A stretch of DNA of 64,000 nucleotides from Rhodoferax sp. Lineage in GTDB: Bacteria; Pseudomonadota; Gammaproteobacteria; Burkholderiales; Burkholderiaceae_C. The position numbers and the translations under genes were made by a program. The notes beneath the pieces are model-generated. The model was not told the DNA's origin, did not search any database, and saw nothing but the letters and a program-made list of their open reading frames with translations. Where the stretch lies: NCBI RefSeq assembly GCF_012927445.1, contig NZ_JABBPD010000008.1, positions 372,001-436,000 on the forward strand. Direction: 5' to 3'. Shown here piece by piece: positions 20,092 through 32,598 of this stretch (the first letter of the stretch is position 1; every line of letters begins with the position of its first letter).

Positions 20092-22392
20092 ATGCAATTT
20101 AATCGTTTTCCCCTGCGCTCAGTCTCTGCCGTGGCTTCGCTGCTTTTTGTGGCCAGCACGGCGTGGGCCGTCAATCCTTTCACCGTACGCGATATTCGTA
20201 TCGAGGGCTTGCAGCGTGTGGAGCCGGGAACCGTCTTCGTTTCGCTGCCGGTTCGGGTTGGCGATGTTTATGACGACGAAAAAGGGACGTCGGCGATTCG
20301 GACTCTTTTTGGTTTGGGTCTGTTCAAGGACGTGCGGATTGAAGTCAATGGCGATGTGCTGGTGATCGTTGTTGAGGAGCGGCCTACGGTGGCCGATGTT
20401 GACTTCGTTGGTACCAAAGAATTCGATAAGGACGTTCTCAAAAAAGCCTTGCGCGATGTCGGACTGTCCGATGGCCGCCCTTTTGACAAGGCGCAACTTG
20501 ACCGTGCTGAGCAGGAGTTGAAGCGGCAGTACATCAATCGCAGCCTGTATGCGGCAGAAGTTGTGACGACGGTGACACCGATTGAGCGCAACCGGGTCAA
20601 CCTGACATTTACCGTGGTTGAAGGTGCGCCTGCCAAAATCAGTGAAATCCGAATTGTCGGCAACAAGGTGTTTGATGAGTCGAAGTTGCGTGGTCTGTTT
20701 GATCTTGACACCGGCGGCTGGTTGAGCTGGTATACCAAGTCGGATCGCTATTCACGCGCCAAACTCAATGCTGACATTGAAACATTGCGATCCTATTATT
20801 TGACTCGGGGCTATCTGGAGTTCAAGGTGGACTCAACGCAGGTTGCGATTTTGCCCAACAAGACTGACATTGCCATCACAATCAACATCACTGAAGGCGA
20901 GCGTTTTATCGTCAGCGGCGTCAAGCTGGATGGCAATTTCCTCGGCAAAGATGATGAGTTCAAATCGCTCGTGACAATTCGACCCGGCGAAGCATATAAC
21001 GCTGACGAAGTGGCTAAAACGACCAAGGCTTTCACCGATTATTTTGGTAATTTTGGATTTGCTTTCGCTCGAGTGGAAGCCCGCCCTGAAATTGATCGAG
21101 TTAACAACCGTGTTGCCTTGGTTCTTCAGGCCGAACCTTCCCGTCGGGCTTATGTCCGCAAAATTAATGTGGCCGGTAACAATCGGACCCGTGACGTGGT
21201 GGTGCGCCGGGAGTTTCGGCAGTTTGAGGCGTCCTGGTATGACGGCGACAAGATTAAATTGTCGCGTGACCGCGTTGATCGCTTGGGCTATTTCAAGGAC
21301 GTAGGGATCGAGACCCAGGAAGTCCCCGGTTCGCCAGACCAGGTTGACTTGACTCTCAATGTGGTTGAAAAACCCACCGGAAGCCTGAGTTTGGGGGCCG
21401 GGTTTTCAAGTGGCGATGGACTTGGACTCTCGTTTGGTCTGAGTCAGCAAAACGCATTCGGCTCTGGCAACTCGCTGGGCGTACAGATCAATACGAGCAA
21501 GATCAATCGTGCGATCGTTTTTAATACAACTGATCCATACTTTACGGCGGATGGCGTTTCACGCACCATTGACGTTTACCACCGGACTTCCAGCCCGTAC
21601 CAGGATCAAAGCTATTACCAGCTTCAGACCTCCGGCGGCAGTTTGAGGTTTGGGATTCCATTCACCGAGTCCGATACGGTGTATTTCGGTGCCGGCCTGG
21701 AGCAGACCACCATCGTGCCCGGTACGCTCTTGCCAACCTCTTACCAAGAATACGCCAACCAGTTTGGACTTACCAGCATGGCGGTTCCTCTGACTGTCGG
21801 TTGGTCGCGTGACAAGCGTGACAGTGCCCTGGCACCTAACTCTGGCCGCTATCAACGCGCCAATGCTGAGTGGTCCCCAGCGGGTGATGCCCGCTACCTG
21901 CGCGCCACCTACCAATATCAGGAGTTCATTCCCCTGAACAAGCAATTTACTGCGGCGTTCAACGGTGAAATCGGCTGGGGTACGGCCGTTGGCGATCGAC
22001 CTTACCCGGTATTCAAAAATTTCTACGGTGGCGGTTTGGGTTCGGTCCGTGGCTTTGAGCAGGGTAGCCTGGGACCGCTGGATGAAACTGGAACGGTCGT
22101 CGGCGGGACCCGGAAAATTAATTTGAATGCTGAACTGCTGACGCCGTTTCCCGGCGCCGGCAATGACCGTTCGTTGCGGATGTATGCGTTTTGGGACGTC
22201 GGCAGTGTGGCAGGCGACGACCGAGGATTGGCCAGCAATGTAAATGCGAGCAGCCTGCGTTCTTCTGTGGGCGTCGGTATTAGCTGGATATCACCGGTGG
22301 GTCCTTTGCGGCTGGCATTCGCCAAGCCGATCAAGAAGTTTGAAGGCGATAAAATACAGACCATGCAATTTCAAATTGGGACCTCTTTCTAA
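20092..22392 (+). CDS. bamA: Outer membrane protein assembly factor BamA
   Basis: Signal peptide MQFNRFPLRSVSAVASLLFVASTAWA, POTRA repeats, C-terminal beta-barrel ending QFQIGTSF. ORF track starts at a GTG at 20050; ATG 20092 preferred. Confidence 0.96.
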   Translation: MQFNRFPLRSVSAVASLLFVASTAWAVNPFTVRDIRIEGLQRVEPGTVFVSLPVRVGDVYDDEKGTSAIRTLFGLGLFKDVRIEVNGDVLVIVVEERPTVADVDFVGTKEFDKDVLKKALRDVGLSDGRPFDKAQLDRAEQELKRQYINRSLYAAEVVTTVTPIERNRVNLTFTVVEGAPAKISEIRIVGNKVFDESKLRGLFDLDTGGWLSWYTKSDRYSRAKLNADIETLRSYYLTRGYLEFKVDSTQVAILPNKTDIAITINITEGERFIVSGVKLDGNFLGKDDEFKSLVTIRPGEAYNADEVAKTTKAFTDYFGNFGFAFARVEARPEIDRVNNRVALVLQAEPSRRAYVRKINVAGNNRTRDVVVRREFRQFEASWYDGDKIKLSRDRVDRLGYFKDVGIETQEVPGSPDQVDLTLNVVEKPTGSLSLGAGFSSGDGLGLSFGLSQQNAFGSGNSLGVQINTSKINRAIVFNTTDPYFTADGVSRTIDVYHRTSSPYQDQSYYQLQTSGGSLRFGIPFTESDTVYFGAGLEQTTIVPGTLLPTSYQEYANQFGLTSMAVPLTVGWSRDKRDSALAPNSGRYQRANAEWSPAGDARYLRATYQYQEFIPLNKQFTAAFNGEIGWGTAVGDRPYPVFKNFYGGGLGSVRGFEQGSLGPLDETGTVVGGTRKINLNAELLTPFPGAGNDRSLRMYAFWDVGSVAGDDRGLASNVNASSLRSSVGVGISWISPVGPLRLAFAKPIKKFEGDKIQTMQFQIGTSF

Positions 22393-22910
22393 TGAATAAC
22401 TTTTTACGTCAATGCTGTACGGGCATTTTTCTGGGTGGCCTGCTTGTGTCTGCGCAGGTGCAGGCGCAAGAGTTCCGCATCGGGTTTGTCAGTACCGACC
22501 GGATTTTCAAGGAGGCCAATACCGCCAAGGCGGCACAGGCCAAGCTGGAGCAGGAATTTTCCAAGCGCGAGAAAGAGCTGGTCGATCAGGGGGCAACCTT
22601 GAAGTCAATGGCCGACAAGTTCGAACGTGAAGCGCCGACTTTATCGGAAAGCCAACGGGCGACCCGTCAAAAGCAGTTGGTTGAGCAGGATCGCGACTTT
22701 CAGCGCAAGCGCCGAGAGTTCCAGGAAGACCTGAATTCCAGAAAAAACGAAGAACTGCAGCAAGTGCTTGAACGGGCCAACAAGGTCGTGAAGCAGGTTG
22801 CGGAATCCGAAAAGTATGACTTGGTGCTTCAAGAGGCGGTTTATGTCAATGCCAAGCACGACATCACCGACAAAGTCATCAAGGTTCTGAATTCGGGCAG
22901 CGTTAAATAA
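22392..22910 (+). CDS. skp: OmpH/Skp periplasmic chaperone
   Basis: IGFVSTDRIFKEANTAKAAQAKLEQEFSKREKEL. Confidence 0.93.
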   Translation: MNNFLRQCCTGIFLGGLLVSAQVQAQEFRIGFVSTDRIFKEANTAKAAQAKLEQEFSKREKELVDQGATLKSMADKFEREAPTLSESQRATRQKQLVEQDRDFQRKRREFQEDLNSRKNEELQQVLERANKVVKQVAESEKYDLVLQEAVYVNAKHDITDKVIKVLNSGSVK

Positions 22911-22932
22911 TCACGCGCAAGGTTTGTGAAGG

Positions 22933-23919
22933 GTGACGCTACGTCTAGGCTCGATTGTTGAGGTACTCGGTGGTGAGTTGCATGGTGATGCCGGCCTCAA
23001 CATCGAAGGTCTGTCGCCACTCGAAACGGCGACTCCCCAGCACCTGAGTTTTCTCAGTCATCCCAAGTACCAGAGCCAGTTGGCGGCATCAAAAGCCGCT
23101 TGTGTCATTGTGGCTCCCTCAATGCGCGCCGTGGCCTTGTTGCGCGGGGCCTGCATTGTGGTGGACCAACCCTATTTGTATTTTGCCCGCGTCACGCAAC
23201 TGTGGAAAAAAAGCATGGCGCAAGCTGTGCGTCCACTGGTTCATCCCAGTGCAGTGATTGACGCCGAGGCTTTTGTTCATCCGCTGGCCCGTATTGGCGC
23301 TTTGTGCGTGATTGAGCGGGGCGCCCGTATTGGTGCCGACACCGAACTCAAGTCTCGGGTAACCGTGGGTGAGAACTGTGTCCTGGGTGAGCGATGCCTT
23401 GTGCATTCGGGGGTCGTCATTGGTGCGGATGGTTTCGGCTTTGCGCCAAATGCGGGGGCTTGGGAGAAGATCGAGCAATTGGGTGCTGTCCATATTGGCA
23501 ACGATGTTGAAATTGGCGCGAATACCTGTATTGATCGCGGCGCCTTGCAAGACACCATCATCGAAGATGGGGTCAAGCTCGACAACCTGATCCAGATTGG
23601 CCATAACGTGCGGGTTGGCAAACACACGGCGATGGCGGGCTGTGCCGGTGTGGCGGGCAGTGCCACCATTGGGTCGCATTGCACCATTGGCGGCGGCGCG
23701 ATCGTGCTGGGGCATCTCGTCTTGGCCGATGAGGTCAATATTTCTGCCGCAACCGTGGTGACCCGGTCGATTCGCAAACCGGGGCATTACACCGGCATGT
23801 TTCCCCTTGACGAGAATGCCGCCTGGGAAAAAAACGCGGCCTCTCTCAAACAGTTGCACAGCTTGCGCGATCGCATTCGGGCATTAGAAGATAAATTAAA
23901 AACATTGGAACAACCATGA
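22933..23919 (+). CDS. lpxD: UDP-3-O-acylglucosamine N-acyltransferase
   Basis: Hexapeptide repeats; [34 protein letters not shown]. Confidence 0.97.
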   Translation: MTLRLGSIVEVLGGELHGDAGLNIEGLSPLETATPQHLSFLSHPKYQSQLAASKAACVIVAPSMRAVALLRGACIVVDQPYLYFARVTQLWKKSMAQAVRPLVHPSAVIDAEAFVHPLARIGALCVIERGARIGADTELKSRVTVGENCVLGERCLVHSGVVIGADGFGFAPNAGAWEKIEQLGAVHIGNDVEIGANTCIDRGALQDTIIEDGVKLDNLIQIGHNVRVGKHTAMAGCAGVAGSATIGSHCTIGGGAIVLGHLVLADEVNISAATVVTRSIRKPGHYTGMFPLDENAAWEKNAASLKQLHSLRDRIRALEDKLKTLEQP

Positions 23920-24356
23920 TGAACATTCACCAGATTCTCAAGCAGCTGCCACACCGTTATCCGTTTTTATTGGTAGATCGGGTGCTCGCCATTGAAAAAG
24001 GCAAAAGCATCAAGGCGCTGAAGAATGTCACCATCAACGAGCCGTTTTTTGAAGGACATTTTCCACACCGCCCGGTGATGCCGGGCGTGCTGATGCTGGA
24101 AGCCCTGGCACAAGCCGCGGCCCTGCTGGCCTTTGACGCGCTGGGGACGTCACCGAGCGATGAAATGGTTTATTACTTTGCCGGCATCGATGGTGCCCGC
24201 TTTAAGCGACCGGTGGAGCCGGGGGACCAGCTGATTCTGGAAGTCGAATTGTTGCGAATGAAAGCCGGTATTTTCAAGTTCAAGGCACGCGCTCTGGTCG
24301 ATGACGAACTCGCTGTGGAAGCCGAGTTGACCTGTGCCATGCGCAATATCACCTGA
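23916..24356 (+). CDS. fabZ: 3-hydroxyacyl-ACP dehydratase
   Basis: [14 protein letters not shown]...[26 protein letters not shown]. Confidence 0.98.
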   Translation: MMNIHQILKQLPHRYPFLLVDRVLAIEKGKSIKALKNVTINEPFFEGHFPHRPVMPGVLMLEALAQAAALLAFDALGTSPSDEMVYYFAGIDGARFKRPVEPGDQLILEVELLRMKAGIFKFKARALVDDELAVEAELTCAMRNIT

Positions 24357-24366
24357 GGCTTGACGG

Positions 24367-25161
24367 GTGACAGCAATTCATGCCACGGCTATTGTGGATC
24401 CCGGGGCCGAACTCGATAGTTCGGTGACGGTAGGGGCTTACACGCTCATTGGGCCTCACGTCAGGGTAGGGGCCGGCACCACCATTGGTCCGTATTGCGT
24501 ACTGGAAGGTCACACCACCATTGGGCGTGAGAACCACATTTTCCAGTTCAACTCGCTGGGGGCCATTCCGCAGGATAAAAAATATGCTGGCGAGCCTTGT
24601 GAGTTGATCATTGGCGATCGCAATACCATTCGCGAGTTTTGTACCCTCAACATTGGTTCCCCGGGGGACACCGGCGTCACGCGGGTGGGTGACGACAACT
24701 GGCTGATGGCGTATGTTCACCTGGCGCACGATTGCGTCGTTGGCAACAACACCATTTTTGCTAATAATTCCCAGCTGGCCGGCCATGTGCAGGTCGGGGA
24801 CTGGGCGATTCTGGGCGGTTTTACCGTGGTGCATCAGTTTGTGAAAATTGGGGCTCACAGCATGACCGCGATGTGTACGCTGCTGTTTGCTGATCTGCCA
24901 CCCTTTGTCATGTGCCAGGGTCAACCGGCGCAAGCGCGTTCCATGAACTACGAAGGATTGCGTCGTCGTGGTTTTTCGCCGGAACGAGTGTCTGCTGTCA
25001 AAGCCATGCACAAGGCTTTGTACCGCGACGATCTCACCTTGCAGGCAGCCCGTGCGCGCATTGCGGAATTGACTCAAACAAGTCCTGAGTCCTCGCCTGA
25101 TGTGGAGATGATGCTCTCATTTTTAGAGCAAGCATCGCCGCAACGCGGCATCGTGCGCTGA
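24367..25161 (+). CDS. lpxA: UDP-N-acetylglucosamine acyltransferase
   Basis: Left-handed beta-helix hexapeptides; [35 protein letters not shown] start. Confidence 0.97.
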   Translation: MTAIHATAIVDPGAELDSSVTVGAYTLIGPHVRVGAGTTIGPYCVLEGHTTIGRENHIFQFNSLGAIPQDKKYAGEPCELIIGDRNTIREFCTLNIGSPGDTGVTRVGDDNWLMAYVHLAHDCVVGNNTIFANNSQLAGHVQVGDWAILGGFTVVHQFVKIGAHSMTAMCTLLFADLPPFVMCQGQPAQARSMNYEGLRRRGFSPERVSAVKAMHKALYRDDLTLQAARARIAELTQTSPESSPDVEMMLSFLEQASPQRGIVR

Positions 25162-25176
25162 TCCGGCGATCTCGGC

Positions 25177-26439
25177 ATGAACGACTTGAGTACAGCCGGG
25201 CGGCCCACTGTTGTGCCGCCACTTGGTGACTCGACTAGGGTGATAACGCCGTTTTTGGCGCGCAGTGCGACACCCGAAGGGTCAGGCCAAGGGGTGAAGT
25301 TTGCGATGGTGGCAGGGGAAACCTCGGGTGATCTGCTGGCTGGTTTGCTGCTGGACGGCTTGCGTGAGCGCTGGCCCGCCATGAAGGCCGTCGGGATTGG
25401 TGGTCCGCAGATGGCCCGCCGCGGCTTTGAGGCCTGGTGGTCGCATGACAAATTGTCGGTGCACGGCTATGGCTGGGAGGTGCTACGCCGTTACCGCGAG
25501 ATTGTCGGCATTCGCGCGCAGCTCAAAACTCGCCTGCTGTTGCAACGCCCGGATGTATTCATCGGCGTGGACGCTCCTGATTTCAATCTTGACCTCGAAG
25601 CTGGGCTCAAAGCGCAGGGCATCAAGACGGTGCATTTTGTGTCGCCGTCGGTCTGGGCCTGGCGCCCGGAGCGGGTCGAAAAAATCCGCCGCAGCGTCGA
25701 CCATGTGTTGTGCATCTTCCCGTTTGAGCCAGCCTTGCTGGCGCAGCACGGTATTCAAGCCACCTATGTCGGTCATCCGCTGGCCAACGTCATCCCGCTG
25801 GAGCCCGACCGGTCAGGCGCGCGGGCGGCGTTGGGACTGACAGATGCCGACCAAGTGGTCGCCATTCTGCCCGGAAGTCGAATATCCGAAATCAGGCATC
25901 TCGCTTCGATATTTTTTCGGGCTGCAGCCCTTATGCAGCTTGCGCAGCCAGCTATAAAATTTATAGTGCCGGCGGTACCGTCGTTGAAAGCCGAAATTGA
26001 GCAAGCCGCCCGTGCCAGCGGTCTGCTGACGAACCTGCAGATCATTGAAGGCCAGTCGCATACCGTTTTCGCCGCCTGCGATGTCACGCTGATTGCCAGT
26101 GGCACTGCCACGCTGGAGGCCGCTTTGTTCAAGCGTCCGATGGTGATTGCCTACCGCATGGGCTGGCTGTCGTGGCAGATCATGCGACGCAAGAAGCTGC
26201 AGCCCTGGGTCGGTTTGCCTAACATTCTTTGTCAGGATTTCGTGGTGCCCGAATTGCTGCAAGACGCCGCTTCGCCGCAGGCCCTGGCCGATGCGGTGTT
26301 GCTTTGGCTGGATGCCAAGGTGACTGCACCTGAAAAAATTGCTGCCCTACAACAAAAATTCGCCGAGTTGCATGTGCAACTGCAGCGCGACACACCACGA
26401 ATAGCCGCCCATGCGATCCAGCAAGTACTCCAAGGCTGA
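25177..26439 (+). CDS. lpxB: Lipid-A-disaccharide synthase
   Basis: [16 protein letters not shown]...[10 protein letters not shown]...[18 protein letters not shown]...LPGSRISEI. Confidence 0.97.
   Translation: MNDLSTAGRPTVVPPLGDSTRVITPFLARSATPEGSGQGVKFAMVAGETSGDLLAGLLLDGLRERWPAMKAVGIGGPQMARRGFEAWWSHDKLSVHGYGWEVLRRYREIVGIRAQLKTRLLLQRPDVFIGVDAPDFNLDLEAGLKAQGIKTVHFVSPSVWAWRPERVEKIRRSVDHVLCIFPFEPALLAQHGIQATYVGHPLANVIPLEPDRSGARAALGLTDADQVVAILPGSRISEIRHLASIFFRAAALMQLAQPAIKFIVPAVPSLKAEIEQAARASGLLTNLQIIEGQSHTVFAACDVTLIASGTATLEAALFKRPMVIAYRMGWLSWQIMRRKKLQPWVGLPNILCQDFVVPELLQDAASPQALADAVLLWLDAKVTAPEKIAALQQKFAELHVQLQRDTPRIAAHAIQQVLQG
25915..25968 (-). repeat. Dispersed repeat copy R4, inside lpxB
   Basis: Reverse complement ACTATAAATTTTATAGCTGGCTGCGCAAGCTGCATAAGGGCTGCAG follows the family spacing. 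Confidence 0.6.
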
Positions 26440-27043
26440 GCAAGCCGACACCAAACAAGCCGCTCTGGTTTGGCATCTTCCCGGTCTGGTCGCCGGCGTG
26501 GACGAGGCTGGGCGTGGCCCGCTGGCCGGCCCCGTGGTCGCCGCGGCTGTCATTCTGGATGAGTTAAACCCGATCAAGGGCTTGGCGGATTCCAAAATAC
26601 TCACCGCGCTGCGCCGCGAAAAGCTGTTTGATGAAATTCGCGCCAAAGCGCTGTGCTTCTCCATTGCCGAGGCCAGCGTCGAGGAAATTGAACAACTCAA
26701 CATTCTGCAAGCCACGCTGCTCGCCATGCGCCGGGCGGTAGAAGGCCTGCGGCTTAAACCGAACAAAGTGCTGGTGGACGGCAACCGTCTGCCCGTGCTG
26801 GACATGCTGGCCGAAGCCATCGTCAAAGGCGACGCCACCGTGCCTGCCATTTCCGCCGCCTCCATTTTGGCCAAAGTACATCGTGACCGCTGGTGCGCCG
26901 AGTACGACCAGCAGTTTCCGCAATATGGTTTTGCCAAGCACAAAGGGTATGGCACCGCCGAGCATCTGGCTGCCTTGCGTGCGCATGGTGCCTGTCCGCA
27001 ACACCGCAAAACCTTCCGCCCCGTGACCGAGGTGCTGCGATGA
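26411..27043 (+). CDS. rnhB: Ribonuclease HII
   Basis: [19 protein letters not shown]...[17 protein letters not shown]. Confidence 0.96.
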   Translation: MRSSKYSKAEQADTKQAALVWHLPGLVAGVDEAGRGPLAGPVVAAAVILDELNPIKGLADSKILTALRREKLFDEIRAKALCFSIAEASVEEIEQLNILQATLLAMRRAVEGLRLKPNKVLVDGNRLPVLDMLAEAIVKGDATVPAISAASILAKVHRDRWCAEYDQQFPQYGFAKHKGYGTAEHLAALRAHGACPQHRKTFRPVTEVLR

Positions 27044-27831
27044 CGATACAAGTCCAGCACATCACGTCGCGGGATAACACTTTTCTCAAAGACCTGCGGC
27101 GCTTGTCGCAGGACAACACGGCCTATCGCAAGCAGGGCCGCTTTTGGGTAGAAGGGGATCATTTGTGCCGAGCGGCTCTGGTGCGCGGTGTGCAGCCTTC
27201 TGTTGGTATTTTCTCTGAGTCATTTTGGCCTCTGGCCCCCGTTGAATGGGCGCAGGCAGCTATTAAAAACATAGTAATTCCAGACGCTTTTTTCCATGAC
27301 ATCAGCGGTCTGGAGTCGCCGGCCAGCATGGGCTTCGTGTTCGATCTGCCGCAGAGTGCAGCATTGCAGCCTCAGATGGCCTCCGTCATCCTGGATCGGG
27401 TGCAGGATGCGGGCAACGTCGGCTCCATCTTGCGCAGTGCCTCGGCCTTTGGTTTCAAACAGATCATTGCCCTCAAGGGCACGGCTGCGCTGTGGAGTCC
27501 GAAAGTGCTGCGCGCTGGCATGGGTGCCCATTGGGGCTTGCAACTGATGGAGGGTGTGCTGCTAAGCGAGCTTGACAAGTTGGACATGCCCATTCTCGTT
27601 ACCAGCTCACATCGAGGTTCATATTTACACCAGGCGCTACAAAATAAAGAGCTTCCCACGACCTGTGCATGGGCACTGGGGCACGAAGGGCAGGGTGTGA
27701 GCGAGGCATTGGAGGCGCTGGCCAGCCTGCATGTTCGGATTGCCCAGCCGGGCGGCGAAGAGTCGCTCAATGTGGCTGCTGCCGCCGCCATTTGTCTGCA
27801 CGCCAGTGCCACCGTATCTTTGCCAGCTTGA
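27040..27831 (+). CDS. TrmH/SpoU family RNA 2'-O-methyltransferase
   Basis: [66 protein letters not shown] motifs; ATGA overlap with rnhB. Confidence 0.92.
   Translation: MTIQVQHITSRDNTFLKDLRRLSQDNTAYRKQGRFWVEGDHLCRAALVRGVQPSVGIFSESFWPLAPVEWAQAAIKNIVIPDAFFHDISGLESPASMGFVFDLPQSAALQPQMASVILDRVQDAGNVGSILRSASAFGFKQIIALKGTAALWSPKVLRAGMGAHWGLQLMEGVLLSELDKLDMPILVTSSHRGSYLHQALQNKELPTTCAWALGHEGQGVSEALEALASLHVRIAQPGGEESLNVAAAAAICLHASATVSLPA
27221..27275 (-). repeat. Dispersed repeat copy R2, inside the TrmH-like gene
   Basis: Reverse complement TACTATGTTTTTAATAGCTGCCTGCGCCCATTCAACGGGGGCCAGAGGCCAAAATG; same spacing as the intergenic copies. Confidence 0.75.
27636..27681 (+). repeat. Possible dispersed repeat copy R10, inside the TrmH-like gene, opposite orientation to R2
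   Basis: GCTAC-aaaataa-AGAGC-N16-ATGGGCACTGGGG; correct spacing but divergent. Confidence 0.4.
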
Positions 27832-28032
27832 GCCCCGCCGCCGCGACAAGCGCGGGAGATTTAAAACCCGCCGGGTCGCCCACGCAAGGTTGACCCCCTC
27901 GGCTATAATGGGTGGCTTCACCGCATCCTGTACGCCTAGAGCCCTCTCAAGCCAATTCCCTCACAAAAGCAAGTCAAGAGTTGTCTCTTGAGCGCGTTTT
28001 GGCGTACCCGAAAACCCCATCCGGAGAAACCA

Positions 28033-29226
28033 GTGCTTTTGTCTTTACAGGGATCATTCCCCCCCGCCATTCTGGCGCTTGCAGACGGCACGGTGTTTGT
28101 TGGAAATTCCATTGGAGCCACTGGCTCTACCGTCGGCGAGGTGGTGTTCAACACCGCCATGACCGGCTACCAGGAAATCCTCACAGACCCGAGCTACTGC
28201 CAGCAAATCGTCACACTCACCTACCCGCACATCGGCAACTACGGCGTTAACACGCAAGACGTCGAAGCGGCCAAGGTGCACGCGGCCGGCCTGATCGTCA
28301 AGGATGTGCCGCTTGTCATGTCCAATTTTCGCGCCAGCATGACGCTGCCGCAGTATCTGCTGCAACAGAATACGGTCGCGATTGCCAACCTTGATACCCG
28401 CCAGCTGACGCGTCATTTGCGCACCCAAGGGGCGCAAAACGGCTGCATTCTGGCGTTGGCCGCGGGTGAATCGATCACCCAGGCCGCCATTGATCAGGCG
28501 CTGGCACTGGCGCAAGCCGCACCCGGCATGACGGGGACCGACCTGGCCAAGGTCGTGTCGGTCAAAGTCGCCTATGAGTGGACGCAGACTGAATGGCAGC
28601 TGGCGCATCCGCAACTGGAGGGCAAGCCCGGTTATGGCGTGCAGGCGAGCCCGAAGTTTCACGTTGTGGCGTACGACTTTGGTGTCAAGTTCAACATTCT
28701 GCGGATGTTGGCCGAGCGCGGTTGCCGCGTCACGGTGGTGCCGGCGAATACCAGCGCGGCCGAGGTGCTCAAGCACCAGCCCGACGGTATCTTTTTGAGC
28801 AACGGCCCGGGCGACCCCCAGGCTTGCGATTACGCCATTGCGGCAGTCGCCGAATTGATCGAGTCGGGCATCCCGACCTTCGGTATTTGTCTGGGGCACC
28901 AGATCATGGCGTTGGCCTCGGGTGCCAAGACCTTCAAGATGAAGTTTGGTCACCACGGGGCCAATCATCCGGTCAAAGACCTGGACACCGGCCGCGTCAG
29001 CATCACCAGCCAGAACCACGGTTTTGCGGTGGATGAAAAAACGCTGCCAGCCAACCTGCGCGCCACGCATATCAGCCTGTTTGACGGCACATTGCAGGGC
29101 TTGGCCTGGACGGGCAAGCCGGCGTTTTGCTTCCAGGGCCACCCGGAAGCATCCCCCGGACCACACGATATTGCCTATTTGTTTGACCGCTTCACCGCGC
29201 TGATGGAGACCCGCAACAATGCCTAA
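28033..29226 (+). CDS. carA: Carbamoyl-phosphate synthase small subunit
   Basis: [40 protein letters not shown]; class I GATase [14 protein letters not shown] at 28033 preferred over 27988. Confidence 0.96.
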   Translation: MLLSLQGSFPPAILALADGTVFVGNSIGATGSTVGEVVFNTAMTGYQEILTDPSYCQQIVTLTYPHIGNYGVNTQDVEAAKVHAAGLIVKDVPLVMSNFRASMTLPQYLLQQNTVAIANLDTRQLTRHLRTQGAQNGCILALAAGESITQAAIDQALALAQAAPGMTGTDLAKVVSVKVAYEWTQTEWQLAHPQLEGKPGYGVQASPKFHVVAYDFGVKFNILRMLAERGCRVTVVPANTSAAEVLKHQPDGIFLSNGPGDPQACDYAIAAVAELIESGIPTFGICLGHQIMALASGAKTFKMKFGHHGANHPVKDLDTGRVSITSQNHGFAVDEKTLPANLRATHISLFDGTLQGLAWTGKPAFCFQGHPEASPGPHDIAYLFDRFTALMETRNNA

Positions 29227-32200
29227 GCGTACCGACCTGAAAAGTATTCTCATCATCGGCGCTGGCCCGATCATCATTGGTCAGGCCTGCGAGTTCGACT
29301 ACTCCGGCGTGCAAGCCTGCAAGGCGCTGCGCGAAGAGGGCTACAAAGTCATCCTGATCAACAGCAACCCCGCCACGATCATGACCGACCCGGCCACGGC
29401 CGATGTCATTTATATTGAGCCCATCACCTGGCAGACGGTCGAGAAGATCATCGCCAAAGAGCGGCCTGACGCCATTCTGCCCACCATGGGCGGCCAGACC
29501 GCGCTCAATTGCGCGCTCGACCTGTGGCACCACGGCGTGCTGGAAAAATACAATGTCGAACTGATTGGCGCCAGCCCCGAGGCCATCGACAAGGCGGAAG
29601 ACCGCCTGAAGTTCAAGGATGCCATGACCAAGATTGGTCTGGGTTCGGCCCGTTCGGGCATTGCGCACACGATGGACGAAGCCTGGGTGGTGCAAAAGAC
29701 GCTGGGCTTTCCGACCGTGATTCGGCCCAGCTTCACGCTGGGTGGCACCGGTGGCGGCATTGCCTACAACTCGGAAGAGTTTGAGATTATTTGCAAGCGC
29801 GGCCTGGAAGCCTCGCCCACCAATGAGTTGCTGATTGAAGAGTCACTCCTGGGCTGGAAAGAGTATGAGATGGAAGTCGTGCGCGATAAGGCCGACAACT
29901 GCATCATCGTCTGTTCCATCGAGAATTTAGACCCGATGGGCGTGCACACCGGCGACTCCATCACGGTGGCGCCAGCGCAAACGCTGACCGACAAGGAATA
30001 CCAGATTCTGCGCAATGCCTCGCTGGCGGTACTGCGTGAAATTGGAGTGGATACTGGCGGCTCCAACGTGCAATTCTCCATCAATCCCGAAGACGGGCGC
30101 ATGGTCGTGATCGAGATGAATCCGCGCGTGTCTCGCTCCTCGGCGTTGGCGTCCAAGGCCACTGGTTTTCCGATTGCCAAGGTGGCGGCCAAGCTGGCGG
30201 TGGGCTACACACTGGATGAGTTGCGCAATGACATCACCGGGGGGACGACTCCCGTGAGTTTTGAGCCGAGTATTGACTACGTGGTCACCAAAATTCCACG
30301 TTTTGCGTTCGAGAAATTCCCGGCGGCGGACAGCCGGTTGACGACCCAAATGAAATCGGTGGGCGAAGTGATGGCGATTGGTCGCACCTTCCAGGAATCG
30401 TTCCAGAAAGCCTTGCGCGGTCTGGAAGTCGGCGTCGATGGCATGAACGAAAAAACGCAAGACCGTGAAGTGCTGGAAAAAGAACTGGGTGAGCCCGGTC
30501 CCGAGCGCATCTGGTACGTGGGCGACGCCTTTGCGATGGGCATGAGCGTGGAAGAAGTGTTTGCGCTGACCAAGATCGACCGCTGGTTTTTGGTGCAGAT
30601 CGAGCAGATCGTCAAGATCGAGCTGGAACTGGAAACGACCACGCTCGACGCCATTGATGCGCCCACCTTGCGTGCGCTCAAGCAAAAAGGTTTTTCTGAT
30701 CGCCGTCTGGCGCGTCAGTTGAAAACTACGGACACCGTCATTCGCGAGAAGCGTCTCGCCCTGGGTGTGCGCCCGGTGTACAAACGCGTGGACACTTGTG
30801 CGGCCGAGTTTGCGACCGATACCGCTTACCTGTATTCGACCTATGAGTCCGAGAACAGCGAATGCGAAGCCGAGCCGACGTCCAAGAAGAAAATCATGGT
30901 GCTCGGTGGTGGTCCGAACCGCATTGGTCAGGGCATCGAGTTTGACTATTGCTGCGTACATGCGGCGCTGGCGATGCGTGAAGACGGCTACGAGACCATC
31001 ATGGTCAACTGCAACCCCGAGACGGTTTCAACCGACTACGATACCTCAGACCGACTGTATTTCGAGCCACTCACACTGGAAGACGTGCTCGAAATCGTCG
31101 ACAAGGAAAAACCATTTGGCGTGATCGTGCAGTACGGTGGCCAGACGCCGCTCAAGCTGGCACTGGACCTGGAAGCCAACGGCGTGCCCATCATCGGCAC
31201 CTCGCCTGACATGATTGATGCAGCGGAAGACCGTGAGCGTTTCCAGAAGTTGCTGCACGAGCTGGGCTTGCGCCAGCCGCCCAATGCCACCGCCCGTACC
31301 GAGCCTGAGGCACTTGAAAAAGCCGCCGCGCTGGGTTACCCGCTGGTGGTGCGCCCCAGCTACGTTCTGGGTGGGCGCGCCATGGAAATCGTGCATGAGC
31401 AGCGCGATCTGGAGCGTTATATGCGTGAAGCCGTCAAAGTGAGCCACGACTCGCCGGTGCTGCTGGACCGTTTTTTGAATGACGCCATTGAATGCGATGT
31501 GGATTGCATTCGGGATGCTGGCTCAGCGACCCAGGAGGGCAGTACCTTCATCGGTGGTGTGATGGAGCACATTGAGCAAGCGGGTGTCCACAGTGGCGAC
31601 TCAGCCTGCTCGCTGCCGCCTTACAGCCTGAGTGCTGAAACGGTGACCGAGATCAAGCGCCAGACCGCCGCGATGGCCAAGGCTCTGAATGTGGTGGGTT
31701 TGATGAATGTGCAGTTTGCCATCCAGAACATTGATGGCAAAGACGTGATTTTTGTCCTGGAGGTCAACCCGCGTGCCTCACGCACCGTGCCCTTTGTGTC
31801 GAAAGCCACCGGCATTCAGCTGGCCAAAGTGGCAGCACGCTGCATGGTTGGCCAGTCGCTGGCGTCGCAGGGCATCAAGAATGAAGTGACGCCGCCGTAT
31901 TTCAGCGTGAAAGAAGCCGTGTTCCCGTTCGTCAAGTTTCCTGGTGTGGACACGATTCTCGGCCCCGAGATGAAATCCACAGGAGAAGTCATGGGCGTGG
32001 GCAAAACGTTTGGTGAGGCCTTTGTGAAATCACAAATGGGGGCCGGGACCAAACTGCCGAGGCCATTCAAGCCCACGGGCGAGGCTTCGGGCAAGATCTT
32101 TATCTCGGTAAAAAACCACGACAAACCGCGTGCCATCGAAGTCGCGCGTGCGCTGGCAGCCATGGGGTTTTCTGTGATTGCAACCAAAGGAACTGCCGCT

Positions 32201-32494
32201 GCCATGAACGCCGCGGGTGTGTCCTGTGGGGTGGTCAACAAAGTGACCGAAGGCCGGCCGCACATTGTGGACATGATCAAGAACAACGAAATTTCCTTGG
32301 TTATCACCACCGTGGAAGAACGGCGTAACGCGATTGCCGACTCACGGCAGATTCGGACATCGGCTTTGCTGGCCCGGGTCACGACCTTCACGACCATTGC
32401 CGGTGCCGAAGCGGCAGTGCAAGGCATGCCGCACATGGATCATCTGGACGTGATTTCTGTGCAGGAAATGCATGCGCAGTTGCTTGCCGCTTGA
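29219..32494 (+). CDS. carB: Carbamoyl-phosphate synthase large subunit
   Basis: [42 protein letters not shown]; duplicated ATP-grasp domains; overlaps the carA 3' end. Confidence 0.98.
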   Translation: MPKRTDLKSILIIGAGPIIIGQACEFDYSGVQACKALREEGYKVILINSNPATIMTDPATADVIYIEPITWQTVEKIIAKERPDAILPTMGGQTALNCALDLWHHGVLEKYNVELIGASPEAIDKAEDRLKFKDAMTKIGLGSARSGIAHTMDEAWVVQKTLGFPTVIRPSFTLGGTGGGIAYNSEEFEIICKRGLEASPTNELLIEESLLGWKEYEMEVVRDKADNCIIVCSIENLDPMGVHTGDSITVAPAQTLTDKEYQILRNASLAVLREIGVDTGGSNVQFSINPEDGRMVVIEMNPRVSRSSALASKATGFPIAKVAAKLAVGYTLDELRNDITGGTTPVSFEPSIDYVVTKIPRFAFEKFPAADSRLTTQMKSVGEVMAIGRTFQESFQKALRGLEVGVDGMNEKTQDREVLEKELGEPGPERIWYVGDAFAMGMSVEEVFALTKIDRWFLVQIEQIVKIELELETTTLDAIDAPTLRALKQKGFSDRRLARQLKTTDTVIREKRLALGVRPVYKRVDTCAAEFATDTAYLYSTYESENSECEAEPTSKKKIMVLGGGPNRIGQGIEFDYCCVHAALAMREDGYETIMVNCNPETVSTDYDTSDRLYFEPLTLEDVLEIVDKEKPFGVIVQYGGQTPLKLALDLEANGVPIIGTSPDMIDAAEDRERFQKLLHELGLRQPPNATARTEPEALEKAAALGYPLVVRPSYVLGGRAMEIVHEQRDLERYMREAVKVSHDSPVLLDRFLNDAIECDVDCIRDAGSATQEGSTFIGGVMEHIEQAGVHSGDSACSLPPYSLSAETVTEIKRQTAAMAKALNVVGLMNVQFAIQNIDGKDVIFVLEVNPRASRTVPFVSKATGIQLAKVAARCMVGQSLASQGIKNEVTPPYFSVKEAVFPFVKFPGVDTILGPEMKSTGEVMGVGKTFGEAFVKSQMGAGTKLPRPFKPTGEASGKIFISVKNHDKPRAIEVARALAAMGFSVIATKGTAAAMNAAGVSCGVVNKVTEGRPHIVDMIKNNEISLVITTVEERRNAIADSRQIRTSALLARVTTFTTIAGAEAAVQGMPHMDHLDVISVQEMHAQLLAA

Positions 32495-32530
32495 TTCTGA
32501 ACTGACTATCACGGCATAATCAGCCTCTCA

Positions 32531-32569
32531 AGATACCGCCGAACGGCAACGCTCGGCGGTATCTTTTTG
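32531..32569 (+). terminator. Rho-independent terminator after carB
   Basis: AGATACCGCCGA ... TCGGCGGTATCTTTTT stem-loop with T tract. Confidence 0.85.
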
Positions 32570-32598
32570 TATTACATAAAACTCAAACGGAGCAGTAC

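Noticed and set aside
27890-27909. TTGACC / TATAAT as a carA promoter
   Set aside because: The spacer is only 8 nt, too short for a sigma70 promoter; the TATAAT may pair with another -35 that I could not identify.
28054-29277. 407-aa minus-strand ORF
   Set aside because: Antisense shadow of carA; no recognisable domain.
29927-30961. 344-aa minus-strand ORF
   Set aside because: Antisense shadow of carB; composition typical of reverse-frame artefacts.
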